Part shown: positions 38,924 to 47,883 of the stretch, one piece after another | How the letters are laid out: the number at the start of each line of letters is the position of its first letter | Numbering within the stretch: position 1 is the first letter of the stretch | Assembly: GCF_014190915.1 (NCBI RefSeq) | Contig: NZ_JACHVU010000004.1 | Location: 248,001 to 312,000, forward strand | Length of the DNA: 64,000 nucleotides | Source of the DNA: Mycolicibacterium iranicum | Lineage (GTDB): Bacteria > Actinomycetota > Actinomycetes > Mycobacteriales > Mycobacteriaceae | Direction of reading: 5' to 3' | Position numbers and translations under genes: made by a program | Notes under the pieces: generated by a model | The model's database searches: none | What the model saw: only the letters and a program-made list of their open reading frames with translations | What the model was told of the DNA's origin: nothing

Positions 38924-40094
38924 CATGGGCAAGCGCGCCGGTGACCTCCGGCGAGAGCTGCGCGATCTGGTGAGAAGTGAGGTGCCCGAACATTTCCTGG
39001 GCGCCTTTACCGACGACCCGACCGACCTGGAGACCGCTCAGAAGTTCTGTCGCACGCTGGCAGAACGCAACCTGCTGTGCCTCGCGTGGCCGCAGGAGTT
39101 CGGGGGCGGCGGGGCCTCGGTGTGGGAGCAGACGGTGGTGCGCGAGGAGATGTGGGCCCACCACGAGCCGCGCGGCGCCCAGTACATGGGCGTCAACTGG
39201 GTCGGGCCGATCATCATGAGGCACGGCACCGAAGAGCAGCAGCGCACCCATCTGCCGCCCATCGCGGCCGGCGAGGTGATCTGGTGTCAGGGGTTCTCCG
39301 AGCCAGAGGCGGGGTCCGATCTCGCGTCGCTGCGCACTTTCGCGCGACCTGCCGACGACGGCTCGGGGGACTGGCTCGTGAGCGGCCAGAAGATCTGGAC
39401 GTCCTACGCGACGATGGCCCAGTGGTGTTTCCTGCTGGCGCGCACCTCGCGGGTGGGAGAAGGCGCCACCCGGAAGAAGCAGCAGGGTCTGACGATCTTC
39501 CTTGTCCCCATGGACGATCCGGCGATCACGGTGCGCCCGATCCGCACCATGCTGGGCCCGCATCACCTCAACGAGGTGTTCTTCGACAACCTGCGGGTCA
39601 CCGAGGCCGACGTGCTCGGCACCCTGGACCAGGGGTGGTCCATCGTGCAGGACGTGATGGCCTTCGAACGGGTCGGCATCGCTCGCTACGCGCGCTGTGA
39701 GCGACTGCTGGCGGCCGCGCCGACGGTACTCGGGGAGCGGTGGGAGTCTCTGCCCGCCGAGTTGCGTGGCCGCTGGGTCCGGATGCTGACGCACTGCCGC
39801 CGTGCGCGGCTGCTGGCGTATCGCGTCGTCGCCTTGCAGAGCAGTGGACGCATCACCCCCGGTGATGCCTCGGCCTATCGGATCGCCGTCACCACACTCG
39901 ATCAGGACAGCGCCGAGGTGCTGAACGACATCGCCGCGCAGGTCCGCCGCAGCGACGAGCGTGCCGAGTGGTTCCTCGGTGAGGTCGAGGACCACTGGCG
40001 GTATTCGCAGGCCTCGACCGTCTCGTCGGGAAGCATTGAGATGCAACGCATCCTGCTGTCCCGGGCACTTCTGTCCGCAGGTGGTCAGCGATGA
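38913..40094 (+). CDS. Acyl-CoA dehydrogenase (FadE), subunit of pair 1
   Basis: A 393-aa flavoprotein. WCQGFSEPEAGSDLASL and GQKIWTSYATMAQW are the FAD/substrate-binding strands of the middle domain; SSGSIEMQRILLSRALL replaces the usual GGTSEIQR motif of the C-terminal domain. Mycobacterial steroid FadEs work as heterotetramers of a full-length and a degenerate partner; this gene and the next, coupled by ATGA, match that layout. ATG 38913 overlaps the CoA-transferase end by 11 bp. Catalytic base not assigned. Confidence 0.85.
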   Translation: MDFDMGKRAGDLRRELRDLVRSEVPEHFLGAFTDDPTDLETAQKFCRTLAERNLLCLAWPQEFGGGGASVWEQTVVREEMWAHHEPRGAQYMGVNWVGPIIMRHGTEEQQRTHLPPIAAGEVIWCQGFSEPEAGSDLASLRTFARPADDGSGDWLVSGQKIWTSYATMAQWCFLLARTSRVGEGATRKKQQGLTIFLVPMDDPAITVRPIRTMLGPHHLNEVFFDNLRVTEADVLGTLDQGWSIVQDVMAFERVGIARYARCERLLAAAPTVLGERWESLPAELRGRWVRMLTHCRRARLLAYRVVALQSSGRITPGDASAYRIAVTTLDQDSAEVLNDIAAQVRRSDERAEWFLGEVEDHWRYSQASTVSSGSIEMQRILLSRALLSAGGQR

Positions 40095-41008
40095 TCCTCG
40101 ACCTCAGCGACGATGCGCTGGAATACGGCAGGCAGGCGCGGCTGGCCTTCGAGTCGGCGGGCGGCGACCGCCTCGTCGAACAGGCCCAGGCGGCGCCGGA
40201 CACGCGCCAGTCTCTGGCCGGGGCGGTCCTCGACGGCCTCGGCGCCTGGGAACTCGAGCCCCGCGCAGACGCCGACAGCCTGGAGGCCGCCGCGGCGCTG
40301 TGCCGCAGCGCCGGCTACTGGGCGCTGCCCTACCCGCTGGCCGAGCGGCTCGCCGCACCGGGCGATCTCGATGCCGACGGTCTCCTCGTCGTCGGCGGCG
40401 CACGGCCGTCGGCGGCCGTCGCCGGAATCGACATGCGGTGGATCGCCGTGGATCTGGAGGGCCACCGGTCCCGGGTCGTTGGATACGGTGCGACAGGATC
40501 GGAATTCGTCGCCGAGCTGGACCTCGAGCCCCTCGACGGCGCGGGCGCCGGGAACGTCGCGCTCGGACTGGTGCTGCCCTGCTGGACGCTTCTCGGGATG
40601 CTCGACCGCGCCGTCGCACTGACCGTGGACCATGTCTCTCTGCGCACCCAGTTCGGCCAGCCACTCTCGAAGTTCCAGGGCGTGCAGTTCCAGCTGACCG
40701 ACGCCGAAGTGGAACGCAGCGGGATGGACATCCTCGCCAAGCACGCACTCTGGAGCATCGCCACCGATCAGCCCGGCGCTCTGCAGGACGCGCTGGCGTT
40801 GCGCCTGGCGGCGATCGAAGCGGCCGATGTCGTCTTCCGGGTCTGCCACCAGCTGCACGGGGCCGTGGGTTTCTGCGACGAGACCACGCTGTCGTGGCTG
40901 TCGCGGTACAGCCAGCCGTTGCGACGCCTGCCGTTCGGGCTCTCGGCCACCCGCGACCATCTCGAGCGCACCGTCGGACGGCGTGGCCTGGCGGGGTTGT
41001 TCGCATGA
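40091..41008 (+). CDS. Acyl-CoA dehydrogenase-like, short subunit of pair 1
   Basis: A 305-aa protein, shorter than the 380-400 aa of full FadEs because the middle beta-domain is reduced. The C-terminal domain is recognisable: VDHVSLRTQFGQPLSKFQGVQFQLTDAEV and HQLHGAVGFCDETTLSWLSRY, where the Glu in CDET is at the position of catalytic Glu in beta-type partners. ATG overlaps the previous stop by 4 bp. It should form an alpha2beta2 complex with its neighbour; substrates of such pairs are usually bulky CoA esters. Confidence 0.8.
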   Translation: MILDLSDDALEYGRQARLAFESAGGDRLVEQAQAAPDTRQSLAGAVLDGLGAWELEPRADADSLEAAAALCRSAGYWALPYPLAERLAAPGDLDADGLLVVGGARPSAAVAGIDMRWIAVDLEGHRSRVVGYGATGSEFVAELDLEPLDGAGAGNVALGLVLPCWTLLGMLDRAVALTVDHVSLRTQFGQPLSKFQGVQFQLTDAEVERSGMDILAKHALWSIATDQPGALQDALALRLAAIEAADVVFRVCHQLHGAVGFCDETTLSWLSRYSQPLRRLPFGLSATRDHLERTVGRRGLAGLFA

Positions 41009-42159
41009 GCGGCCTCGACGACTTCCGTGCCGAGGTGCGCTCCTGGTGCCGCGACCACATCCCTGCGGATTGGCGGGCCACCCAGACCGGGGCCGGCGAC
41101 GACGAGTTCGTCCGCTTCCAGAAGGAGTGGTTCGACGAACTGCACCGCGCCGGTTACGCCGTGCCGCACTGGCCCGCCGAATGGGGCGGGGGTATGCCCG
41201 TCGACCGTCAGGTGGTGCTCTACCAGGAGCTCGCCGCACACGACGCGCCCCGCCTGGTCCTGGCGTTCGTCGGTATCCACCACGCCGCGTCCACCCTGCT
41301 GGTCGCCGGTACCGACGAACAGCGCCGGCGGCACCTGCCCGCGATCCTCGACGGCGAGATCTGGGTCCAGGGGTTCTCCGAGCCCGAGGCCGGATCGGAT
41401 CTCGCGGCGTTGCGCACCACCGCCCGTCGCGTCGGTGACGAGTACCTCGTCAGTGGTCAAAAGCTCTGGGCCAGTGGGGGAATGCACGCCGACTGGTGCC
41501 TGCTGCTGGCCCGTACCGATCCGGATGCGCCGAAACGCAAGGGCATCTCGTATCTCCTGCTGGACATGACCACACCGGGGGTGGAGGTACGTCCCATCCG
41601 CAATGCCGTCGGCGACTCGCACTTCTGCGAGATCTTCCTCGACGAGGTGCCGATCCCCGCCGTCAACCTCATCGGCGCAGAGAATGCCGGATGGCAGGTG
41701 GCCCAGGCGACGCTGGGCGCCGAGCGCGGGATGACGATGCTGGAACTCGCCGAACGGCTCGGCAATGCCGGCTTCCGCCGCCTGGTGGAGTCCGCACCGA
41801 TCGACGACCCCGTCGTGGCCGACCGGCTCGCCGGTTTCGACACCGAGATCACCGGGTTGCGCGGGCTGTGCCGGCGCATCGTCGAGGACGGTCCGTCCGG
41901 GCCGGCCGACGCGTCGATCGTCAAGCTGTACTACAGCGAGCTGCTGCAGCGGCTCACGGACTTCGGCGTCGAGATCGGAGGGCTCGCCGCCCACACCGTC
42001 CTGGCCAAGGCCATGTCGAGCGGCTGGGAATCCGGTTCCTGGGTACTGGATTTCGTCGGTTCCTGGGAGTGGACCATCCCCGGTGGCGCCAGTGAGATCC
42101 AGCGCACCATCATCGCCGAGCGTGGGCTCGGGCTGCCCCGCGAACCGAGTGCCGTCTGA
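41005..42159 (+). CDS. Acyl-CoA dehydrogenase (FadE), subunit of pair 2
   Basis: A 384-aa member with WVQGFSEPEAGSDLAAL and GQKLWASGGMHADW in the middle domain and WTIPGGASEIQRTIIAERGLGLPR at the C-terminus, the standard FAD/dimer signature. ATG overlaps the preceding stop (ATGA) and its TGA overlaps the next ATG by 1 bp. It is about as similar to the gene at 38913 as two different FadEs usually are, so pair 2 probably serves another oxidation round. Confidence 0.85.
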   Translation: MSGLDDFRAEVRSWCRDHIPADWRATQTGAGDDEFVRFQKEWFDELHRAGYAVPHWPAEWGGGMPVDRQVVLYQELAAHDAPRLVLAFVGIHHAASTLLVAGTDEQRRRHLPAILDGEIWVQGFSEPEAGSDLAALRTTARRVGDEYLVSGQKLWASGGMHADWCLLLARTDPDAPKRKGISYLLLDMTTPGVEVRPIRNAVGDSHFCEIFLDEVPIPAVNLIGAENAGWQVAQATLGAERGMTMLELAERLGNAGFRRLVESAPIDDPVVADRLAGFDTEITGLRGLCRRIVEDGPSGPADASIVKLYYSELLQRLTDFGVEIGGLAAHTVLAKAMSSGWESGSWVLDFVGSWEWTIPGGASEIQRTIIAERGLGLPREPSAV

Positions 42160-43154
42160 TGGCCGACACCGAATTCTCCGAGTTCCACGACGAGTTGCGC
42201 TCGGTCGCCACGGAACTCCTGGCCAAGAACTCCGCCGTGGACTGGGGCGTGCTGGCCGATGCGGGATGGACCGGGTTGGAGGTGCCCGAAGCTCTCGGTG
42301 GAGCAGGAGCGACCTTCGCCGAGACCGCGGTGATCCTTGAACAGATCGGCCAGGCCGCCGGTGCCACCGGTTATCTCGGAGGCGCCGCGCTGGCGGTCGG
42401 GGTCCTGAACACGTTGCCCCCCGGCGACATCAGAGACGAGCTCCTCGGCGCGGTGGCGGCGGGGTCGCCCAGGCTCGCGGTCGTCTCCGGTGGCTTCGGC
42501 CTCGACGGCGAGCGTGTCCACGGTTCGGCGGAGTTCGTCCCGGACGCGGTCGGTGCCGACCGGCTCCTGGTGCTCGTCGACGGTGCGGTGGCCGTGGTCG
42601 CGGCGGCGCAGCTGACGGTCACCGCGCAGCCCGTGGTCGATGAGACGCGCCGGCTCGCCGCGGTCAGCGCCGACTCGGTGCGCGCCGACGCCGTGCTGCC
42701 CTGGGAGGCCGCCGCGCGTATCCGCCACCGCGCGGAGGTGTCCGTCGCGTGTGACAGCCTCGGGATTTCGACGCGGATGCTCACCGCTACCGTGGATTAC
42801 GTGGCGATGCGCCACCAGTTCGGTCGTCCCATCGGGTCGTTCCAGGCGGTCAAGCATGCGTGTGCCGACATGCTGGTGGCTGTCGAGATGTCACGGCGGC
42901 TCGTCACCGACGCCGTCGAGGCTGTGGCGGCCGGTGCGGAAGCCGGGGTCCCCGCCGCGATGGCGAAGTCCTATGCCTGCTCGGCCGCCGTCGACGTCGC
43001 AGGCAAGGCGATGCAACTGCACGGCGGCATCGGCTACACCTGGGAGAGCGGCATCCATACCTATCTCAAACGCGCCACCTTGAACCGCTCGTTGTTCGGT
43101 TCGATTGCAGCGCAACGACAACGCATCGCACAGAAATATTCGAAAGGGATCTGA
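42159..43154 (+). CDS. Acyl-CoA dehydrogenase-like, short subunit of pair 2
   Basis: A 331-aa protein with a reduced middle domain. C-terminal features: VDYVAMRHQFGRPIGSFQAVKHACADM and AMQLHGGIGYTWESGIHTYLKRA; the Glu after Trp is the likely catalytic base of beta-type subunits. It begins in the TGATG junction with the previous gene. With that gene it gives the second FadE pair of the operon. Confidence 0.85.
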   Translation: MADTEFSEFHDELRSVATELLAKNSAVDWGVLADAGWTGLEVPEALGGAGATFAETAVILEQIGQAAGATGYLGGAALAVGVLNTLPPGDIRDELLGAVAAGSPRLAVVSGGFGLDGERVHGSAEFVPDAVGADRLLVLVDGAVAVVAAAQLTVTAQPVVDETRRLAAVSADSVRADAVLPWEAAARIRHRAEVSVACDSLGISTRMLTATVDYVAMRHQFGRPIGSFQAVKHACADMLVAVEMSRRLVTDAVEAVAAGAEAGVPAAMAKSYACSAAVDVAGKAMQLHGGIGYTWESGIHTYLKRATLNRSLFGSIAAQRQRIAQKYSKGI

Positions 43155-43156
43155 CC

Positions 43157-44869
43157 ATGGGTGTACCCGTCTACAAACGCATTCTCGACCTGTTCGAGGC
43201 GGAGGGCGTGAATACGCTGTTCGGAATTCCCGACCCCAACTTCGTCCACATGTTCACCGAGGCCGAGGCCCGCGGCTGGTCGGTCATCGCGCCCCATCAC
43301 GAGCTCAGTGCCGGCTTCATGGCCGAGGCGGCTTCCCGGATGACGGGTAAGCCCGGTCTGTGCATCGGGACGCTGGGTCCCGGCGTCGCGAACATCGCGG
43401 GCGCGATGATGTGTGCGCTGGTGGAGAATTCGCCGGTCGTGTTCCTCGGCGGGCAGCGCGCCCGCATCACCGAGCGCCGCGTCCGCCGCGGCCGCATCCA
43501 GTTCGTGCAGCAGGAAGGGCTGTTCGCGCCGTCGGTGAAGTACAGCAGCTCCATCGAATACGCCGACCAGACCGACGAGATCGTCCACGAGGCCATCCGG
43601 CGGGCCATGTCGGGTACGCCGGGCCCTGCCTACATCGAATTCCCGTCGCACGTCATCCTCGACGAACTGGAGGTGGGCGAGGCGCCGAAGCCTTCGGCGT
43701 ACCGCCTGGTGGGCCAGGGCGCGGGCGCCCGCGAGGTGGCCGAGGCCGCAAGGCTGATCCGGGAGGCCGAGAGCCCGGTGCTGCTGGTCGGGCACGGCGT
43801 ACACACCTCCCGCACCCAGGACGCCGTCCGGGAACTGGCCGAGCTCATGGCGTGCCCCGTGATCCAGACCTCCGGAGGCACCTCGTTCATCCCGGGCCTT
43901 CAGGAGCGCACGTTCCCGTATCTGTTCTCCCCGGCGGCGAACCAGGCCGTCGAGGAATCCGACCTCTGCGTCGCACTCGGCACCGAGCTCGGCGAGCCCA
44001 TGCACTACGGCCGGACCCAGCACTGGGCCGACAACGATGCCCGCCGCAAATGGGTTCTGGTCGAACAGGATCCGACGGCGATCGGCGTCAATCGGCCCGT
44101 CGATGTGCCTCTGGTCGGCGACCTGCGCGGCGTCGTGCCGCAGCTCGTCGAGGCACTGCGCGACACCCCCCGTGCCCCGTCGGCCAATCTGGACTCACTG
44201 GTCAAGGCCGACGCCGAGGAGCTCGCCCAGCTCGCCGAGAACGCGCCGACGGGGCGTTCGCCGATCCACCCCGCGCGCTACGTCGTGGAGGCGACCAAGG
44301 CGTTCAAGGAGCTCGAGGACGGCATCATGGTCCGCGACGGCGGGGCCACCGTGATCTTCCAGTGGACGTACTCGCAGTCCAAGCCCCGCGACGTGATCTG
44401 GAACCAGAACTTCGGTCACCTGGGCACGGGGCTGCCGTACGCCGTCGGCGCGTCCGTCGCCGAGGGCGGCAAGCGTCCGGTCATGCTGCTGACAAGTGAT
44501 TCAGCGTTCTTGTTTCACATCGCCGAGCTGGAGACCGCCGCACGGCAGAACCTGCCTTTGGTGTGTGTCGTCGGAGTGGACCACCAGTGGGGTCTGGAGG
44601 TCGGCGTCTACAAGCGCACGTTCGAGCAGCCCTCGCCGCAGCCGGGCGTGCACTGGAGCAAGGACGTCCGGATGGACAAGATCGCCGAGGGTTTCGGCTG
44701 CCACGGCGAGTACGTCGAAAAGGAGGACGAGATCGGCCCGGCGATCGCCCGCGCCTACGCCAGCGGCAAGGTCGGCGTGGTGCATGTGTGCATCGACCCG
44801 AAGGCGAACTCGGAGGAGATGCCGAAATACGACCGGTTCCGCACCTGGTATGCAGAAGGCACCCAGTAG
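43157..44869 (+). CDS. ThDP-dependent lyase, 2-hydroxyacyl-CoA lyase/acetolactate-synthase-like
   Basis: A 570-aa ThDP enzyme with Pyr, central and PP domains. Glu49 in HHELSAGFMAEAASR activates the cofactor. In the PP domain the metal/diphosphate motif GDGS...NN is altered to SDSA...VD (near residue 447), keeping one Asp and replacing the Asn by Asp. Length and position fit oxalyl-CoA decarboxylase/2-hydroxyacyl-CoA lyase, which splits a 2-hydroxyacyl-CoA into formyl-CoA and an aldehyde. The next gene is an aldehyde dehydrogenase, which would consume such an aldehyde. Benzoylformate decarboxylase or a carboligase are alternatives. Confidence 0.75.
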   Translation: MGVPVYKRILDLFEAEGVNTLFGIPDPNFVHMFTEAEARGWSVIAPHHELSAGFMAEAASRMTGKPGLCIGTLGPGVANIAGAMMCALVENSPVVFLGGQRARITERRVRRGRIQFVQQEGLFAPSVKYSSSIEYADQTDEIVHEAIRRAMSGTPGPAYIEFPSHVILDELEVGEAPKPSAYRLVGQGAGAREVAEAARLIREAESPVLLVGHGVHTSRTQDAVRELAELMACPVIQTSGGTSFIPGLQERTFPYLFSPAANQAVEESDLCVALGTELGEPMHYGRTQHWADNDARRKWVLVEQDPTAIGVNRPVDVPLVGDLRGVVPQLVEALRDTPRAPSANLDSLVKADAEELAQLAENAPTGRSPIHPARYVVEATKAFKELEDGIMVRDGGATVIFQWTYSQSKPRDVIWNQNFGHLGTGLPYAVGASVAEGGKRPVMLLTSDSAFLFHIAELETAARQNLPLVCVVGVDHQWGLEVGVYKRTFEQPSPQPGVHWSKDVRMDKIAEGFGCHGEYVEKEDEIGPAIARAYASGKVGVVHVCIDPKANSEEMPKYDRFRTWYAEGTQ

Positions 44870-44896
44870 TACTGCGATTTAGGGAAGAGTGCACTT

Positions 44897-46321
44897 ATGC
44901 GCGAATACTTGAAGCACTACATCGACGGCCAGTGGGTGGAGCCGGTCCGGCCCAACGCCCTGGAGGTCGACAATCCCACCACCGAAGAGGTGTCGGGTCG
45001 CATCGCCCTGGGCTCCTCGGCCGACGTCGACCTCGCGGCCACCGCCGCACGCCGCGCCTTCGCGACGTTCTCGCAGACCACCCGCGAGGAGCGGCTCGAT
45101 CTGCTGCAGACGATCATGGGCGAATACCAGAAGCGGGCCGGCGACCTCGCCGAGGCCGTCACCGAGGAGATGGGCGCGCCGGCGGCGCTGGCCGCCGGCC
45201 CACAAGTGAATCTCGGTCTCGGTCACCTGGCCACCGCGATCGACGTGCTGAAGAACTTCCAGTTCGAGGAACAGCACGGCAGCACGCTCGTGGTCAAGGA
45301 GCCGATCGGCGTGTGCGGCCTGATCACGCCGTGGAACTGGCCGATCAACCAGATCGCCTGCAAGGTGTACCCGGCGCTGGCCACCGGCTGCACGATGGTG
45401 CTCAAGCCGTCGGAGGTGGCGCCGTACTCGGCACAGATCTTCACCGAGATCATCGACGCCGCAGGTGTTCCCGCCGGTGTCTACAACCTGGTCTACGGCG
45501 ACGGGCCGGGAGTCGGGGTGCCGCTGTCCAGCCATCCCGACATCGACATGGTGTCGTTCACCGGCTCCACCCGCGCCGGCATCGAGGTCGCGCGCAACGC
45601 CGCGCCGACGGTCAAGCGGGTGACCCAGGAGCTCGGCGGCAAGAGCCCGAACATCGTGCTTGACGACGAGGACTTCGCCAAGAGCGTGGCGGCCGGGACG
45701 TCGGTGATGATGATGAACAGCGGCCAGAGCTGCAACGCGCCGTCGCGCATGCTGGTGCCGAACTCGCGGATGGACGAAGCGATCGCGATCGCCCGCGAGA
45801 CCGCGGGCGCGGTCACGGTGGGCGATCCGGAGGACAAGAACGCCATCGGTCCCGTCGCGTCCAAGGCCCAGTTCGAGAAGATCCAGGGCCTGATCCAGAA
45901 GGGTATCGACGAGGGCGCGACCGTGGCCGTGGGCGGGCCCGGCCGCCCCGACGGGCTGGAGAAGGGCTACTACGTCCGGCCGACGGTGTTCGCCAACGTC
46001 ACCAACGACATGACGATCGCCCGCGAGGAGATCTTCGGGCCGGTGCTGTGCATCCTGGGCTACGACGATCTCGACGACGCCGTCGAGATCGGCAACGACA
46101 CCGAGTACGGCCTCGCCGGCTATGTGTCCGGCGCCGATCTGGACAAGGCCCGTGCCGTCGCCCGTCGCATCCGGGCGGGGTCGGTCGCGATCAACCACGG
46201 CTTCGACATGGCCGCGCCGTTCGGTGGCTACAAGCGCAGTGGCAACGGCCGCGAATGGGGCCCGTTCGCCTTCGACGAGTACCTGGAGACGAAGGCCGCG
46301 CTGGGTTACGCACCCGCCTGA
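44897..46321 (+). CDS. NAD(P)-dependent aldehyde dehydrogenase
   Basis: A 474-aa ALDH superfamily member. LITPWNWPINQI places the catalytic Asn, KPSEVAP binds the adenosine phosphate region, FTGSTRAG is the Rossmann loop, QELGGKS gives general base Glu245 and NSGQSCNAPSR the nucleophile Cys279. Carboxylic acid product. It follows the ThDP lyase by 27 bp and precedes a strong palindromic hairpin, which may end the main transcript. Start ATG 44897 is the natural family start (REYLKHYIDGQW). Confidence 0.92.
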   Translation: MREYLKHYIDGQWVEPVRPNALEVDNPTTEEVSGRIALGSSADVDLAATAARRAFATFSQTTREERLDLLQTIMGEYQKRAGDLAEAVTEEMGAPAALAAGPQVNLGLGHLATAIDVLKNFQFEEQHGSTLVVKEPIGVCGLITPWNWPINQIACKVYPALATGCTMVLKPSEVAPYSAQIFTEIIDAAGVPAGVYNLVYGDGPGVGVPLSSHPDIDMVSFTGSTRAGIEVARNAAPTVKRVTQELGGKSPNIVLDDEDFAKSVAAGTSVMMMNSGQSCNAPSRMLVPNSRMDEAIAIARETAGAVTVGDPEDKNAIGPVASKAQFEKIQGLIQKGIDEGATVAVGGPGRPDGLEKGYYVRPTVFANVTNDMTIAREEIFGPVLCILGYDDLDDAVEIGNDTEYGLAGYVSGADLDKARAVARRIRAGSVAINHGFDMAAPFGGYKRSGNGREWGPFAFDEYLETKAALGYAPA

Positions 46322-46327
46322 TCTCGT

Positions 46328-46376
46328 GATTCGGGCGTAGTTGGTCACGCTACGGTTGACCAACTACACCCGAATC
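46328..46376. repeat. Palindromic GTAGTTGGTCA element, copy 2 (20-bp arms)
   Basis: GATTCGGGCGTAGTTGGTCA (46328-46347) and its complement (46357-46376) pair over 20 bp with one mismatch and a 9-nt loop. It starts 7 bp after the ALDH stop. Related to 34886-34930. Likely a bidirectional terminator-like or REP-like element; without a U-tract. Confidence 0.7.
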
Positions 46377-46407
46377 GCGGCGGGGGACGGGGAGACGGGG
46401 GAGCGGC

Positions 46408-47292
46408 ATGTACCGGTACGGGATCGATTTCGACGCCGTCGAGGCCATCGACATCCACACCCACGTCGAGGTCGACAGCCACGGCCACCGCGCCTACGAC
46501 GAGGTGCTGATCGAGGCGACCGCGAAGTACTTCAAGATGCCGGCGGGGATCGTCGCGAGCGTCGACGCCCTCGCCGACCAGTACCGCAGGCACAACACCG
46601 CCGCAGTGGTCTTCACCATCGACGCCCGTCACGGCATGCGCCACGCCCCGAACTCGATCGAGGACCTCGTCGCCGGGGCGGCCCGCAACAACGACGTGCT
46701 CATCCCGTTCGGCTCCGTGGACCCGTGGCAGGGCCGGCACGCCGTACACCGGGTTCACGAACTCGTGCGTGACCACGGCGTCAAGGGCTTCAAGTTCCAT
46801 CCGAGCATGCAGGCGTTCGAACCCAACGACCGTGCGTACTACCCGATCTACCACGCGATCGCCGAAGCTGGGGTGCCTGCGCTGTTCCACACCGGGCAGA
46901 CGGGAATGGGCGCGGGGCTGCCGGGTGGGCACCGCATCAAGCTGCGCTACAGCGACCCGATGTTGCTCGACGACGTCGCCGCCGATTTCCCGGAGCTGAC
47001 CATCGTCATGGCCCACCCCGCGGTGCCGTGGGTCGACTCCCAGATCGCGATCGCCGGCCACAAGGCCAACGTCTACATCGACCTGTCCGGGTGGAGCCCG
47101 AAGTACTTTCCGCCGCAGCTCGTCCATGCCATGGGCCGCCAGCTGCGCACCAAGGTCCTGTTCGGAACGGACTTCCCCTATATCCAGATCGACCGATGGC
47201 GCCGGGACTTCGACACCCTCGACATCGACCCGGCGGTCATTCCGCTGATCTACAAGCAGAATGCGCTCAGGGTGCTCGGCATTGCGCCGTGA
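46408..47292 (+). CDS. Amidohydrolase-2 family metal-dependent hydrolase (ACMSD-like)
   Basis: A 294-aa TIM-barrel protein. DIHTHVE at the first strand gives two His ligands, KFHPSMQAF and FHTG further His, MAHP the next His and FGTDFPY the final Asp. This set is typical of ACMSD-type decarboxylases/hydrolases that use one metal. Substrates are often ring-cleaved acids or lactones. It closes the plus-strand catabolic arm beyond the palindrome, with GGGGGAG ahead of ATG 46408. Operon membership is likely but not certain. Confidence 0.8.
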   Translation: MYRYGIDFDAVEAIDIHTHVEVDSHGHRAYDEVLIEATAKYFKMPAGIVASVDALADQYRRHNTAAVVFTIDARHGMRHAPNSIEDLVAGAARNNDVLIPFGSVDPWQGRHAVHRVHELVRDHGVKGFKFHPSMQAFEPNDRAYYPIYHAIAEAGVPALFHTGQTGMGAGLPGGHRIKLRYSDPMLLDDVAADFPELTIVMAHPAVPWVDSQIAIAGHKANVYIDLSGWSPKYFPPQLVHAMGRQLRTKVLFGTDFPYIQIDRWRRDFDTLDIDPAVIPLIYKQNALRVLGIAP

Positions 47293-47322
47293 GCCCGCGT
47301 CACCCTGTCCTGGTCGACCGGG

Positions 47323-47661
47323 TCACGACTTGGTCGGGTCGTGCCCCCAGTTCATCAACGAGTACCGCCAGTCGGAATGCTCGACGTCCTTGGACGGACC
47401 TTGCGCGAGATGCCGGTGCACATAGCCGACGACCTTGCGCATGTGCTTGTAATCGGCGTCGGTGAGGTCGGCCTTCTTGCTCTGCAGGATGTCGACGATG
47501 TGCCGGCCGCTCTGGTGGCCCGTCGACTCTCCGCCCTGCGAGGACTTCTGGCCCACGGCTTTGGAGTCGTCGGTGTCGAGCCACTTCTTCAGCTCGGCCG
47601 CGGTCATGTTGACAACCTCGGAGAACTCGTCGTACGTCTGCTTCTGATCGTCGTCGCTCAT
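47323..47661 (-). CDS. DUF3140 family protein
   Basis: A 112-aa protein whose blocks VNMTAAELKKWL, GHQSGRHIVDIL, MRKVVGYVHRHLAQ and SDWRYSLMNWGHDP match the DUF3140 family as I remember it; these are cytosolic small proteins of unknown function, frequently induced under stress. Its ATG overlaps the stop of the DUF2945 gene (ATGA), so the pair is one operon. Coordinates are convergent with the amidohydrolase (30 bp gap). Confidence 0.75.
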   Translation of the reverse strand: MSDDDQKQTYDEFSEVVNMTAAELKKWLDTDDSKAVGQKSSQGGESTGHQSGRHIVDILQSKKADLTDADYKHMRKVVGYVHRHLAQGPSKDVEHSDWRYSLMNWGHDPTKS

Positions 47662-47873
47662 GACTTCTTCTTCAGGGCGTCGGGCTTGTGCACCGCGTCG
47701 TTGCCGCTCTTGTCGCTGCGCACCCGGTACTGCGGCTCGTCCTTCGACGCCCGCACCGTGCGGCCCGCGGCCTCGGTGTCGGACGTGATCTTCTCCTCGA
47801 CAGTCCCCTCGGCGGTACTGCCATGGCTCTGCCAGGTCACCTTGTCGCCCTTGCTGAAATTCTTCTCACTCAT
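47658..47873 (-). CDS. DUF2945/HVA1 (Tudor-like) small protein
   Basis: A 71-aa basic protein with FSKGDKVTWQSHGSTAEGTVEEK, RTVRASKDEPQYRVRSDKSG and AVHKPDALKK, which fit the hypervirulence-associated protein 1 family, a small SH3/Tudor-like barrel. It is coupled to the DUF3140 gene. ATG 47873 is chosen over 47885 because GGGTAT at 47889-47884, a SigF-type -10, would otherwise overlap the start codon. Confidence 0.7.
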   Translation of the reverse strand: MSEKNFSKGDKVTWQSHGSTAEGTVEEKITSDTEAAGRTVRASKDEPQYRVRSDKSGNDAVHKPDALKKKS

Positions 47874-47883
47874 GCCGTCGCGC

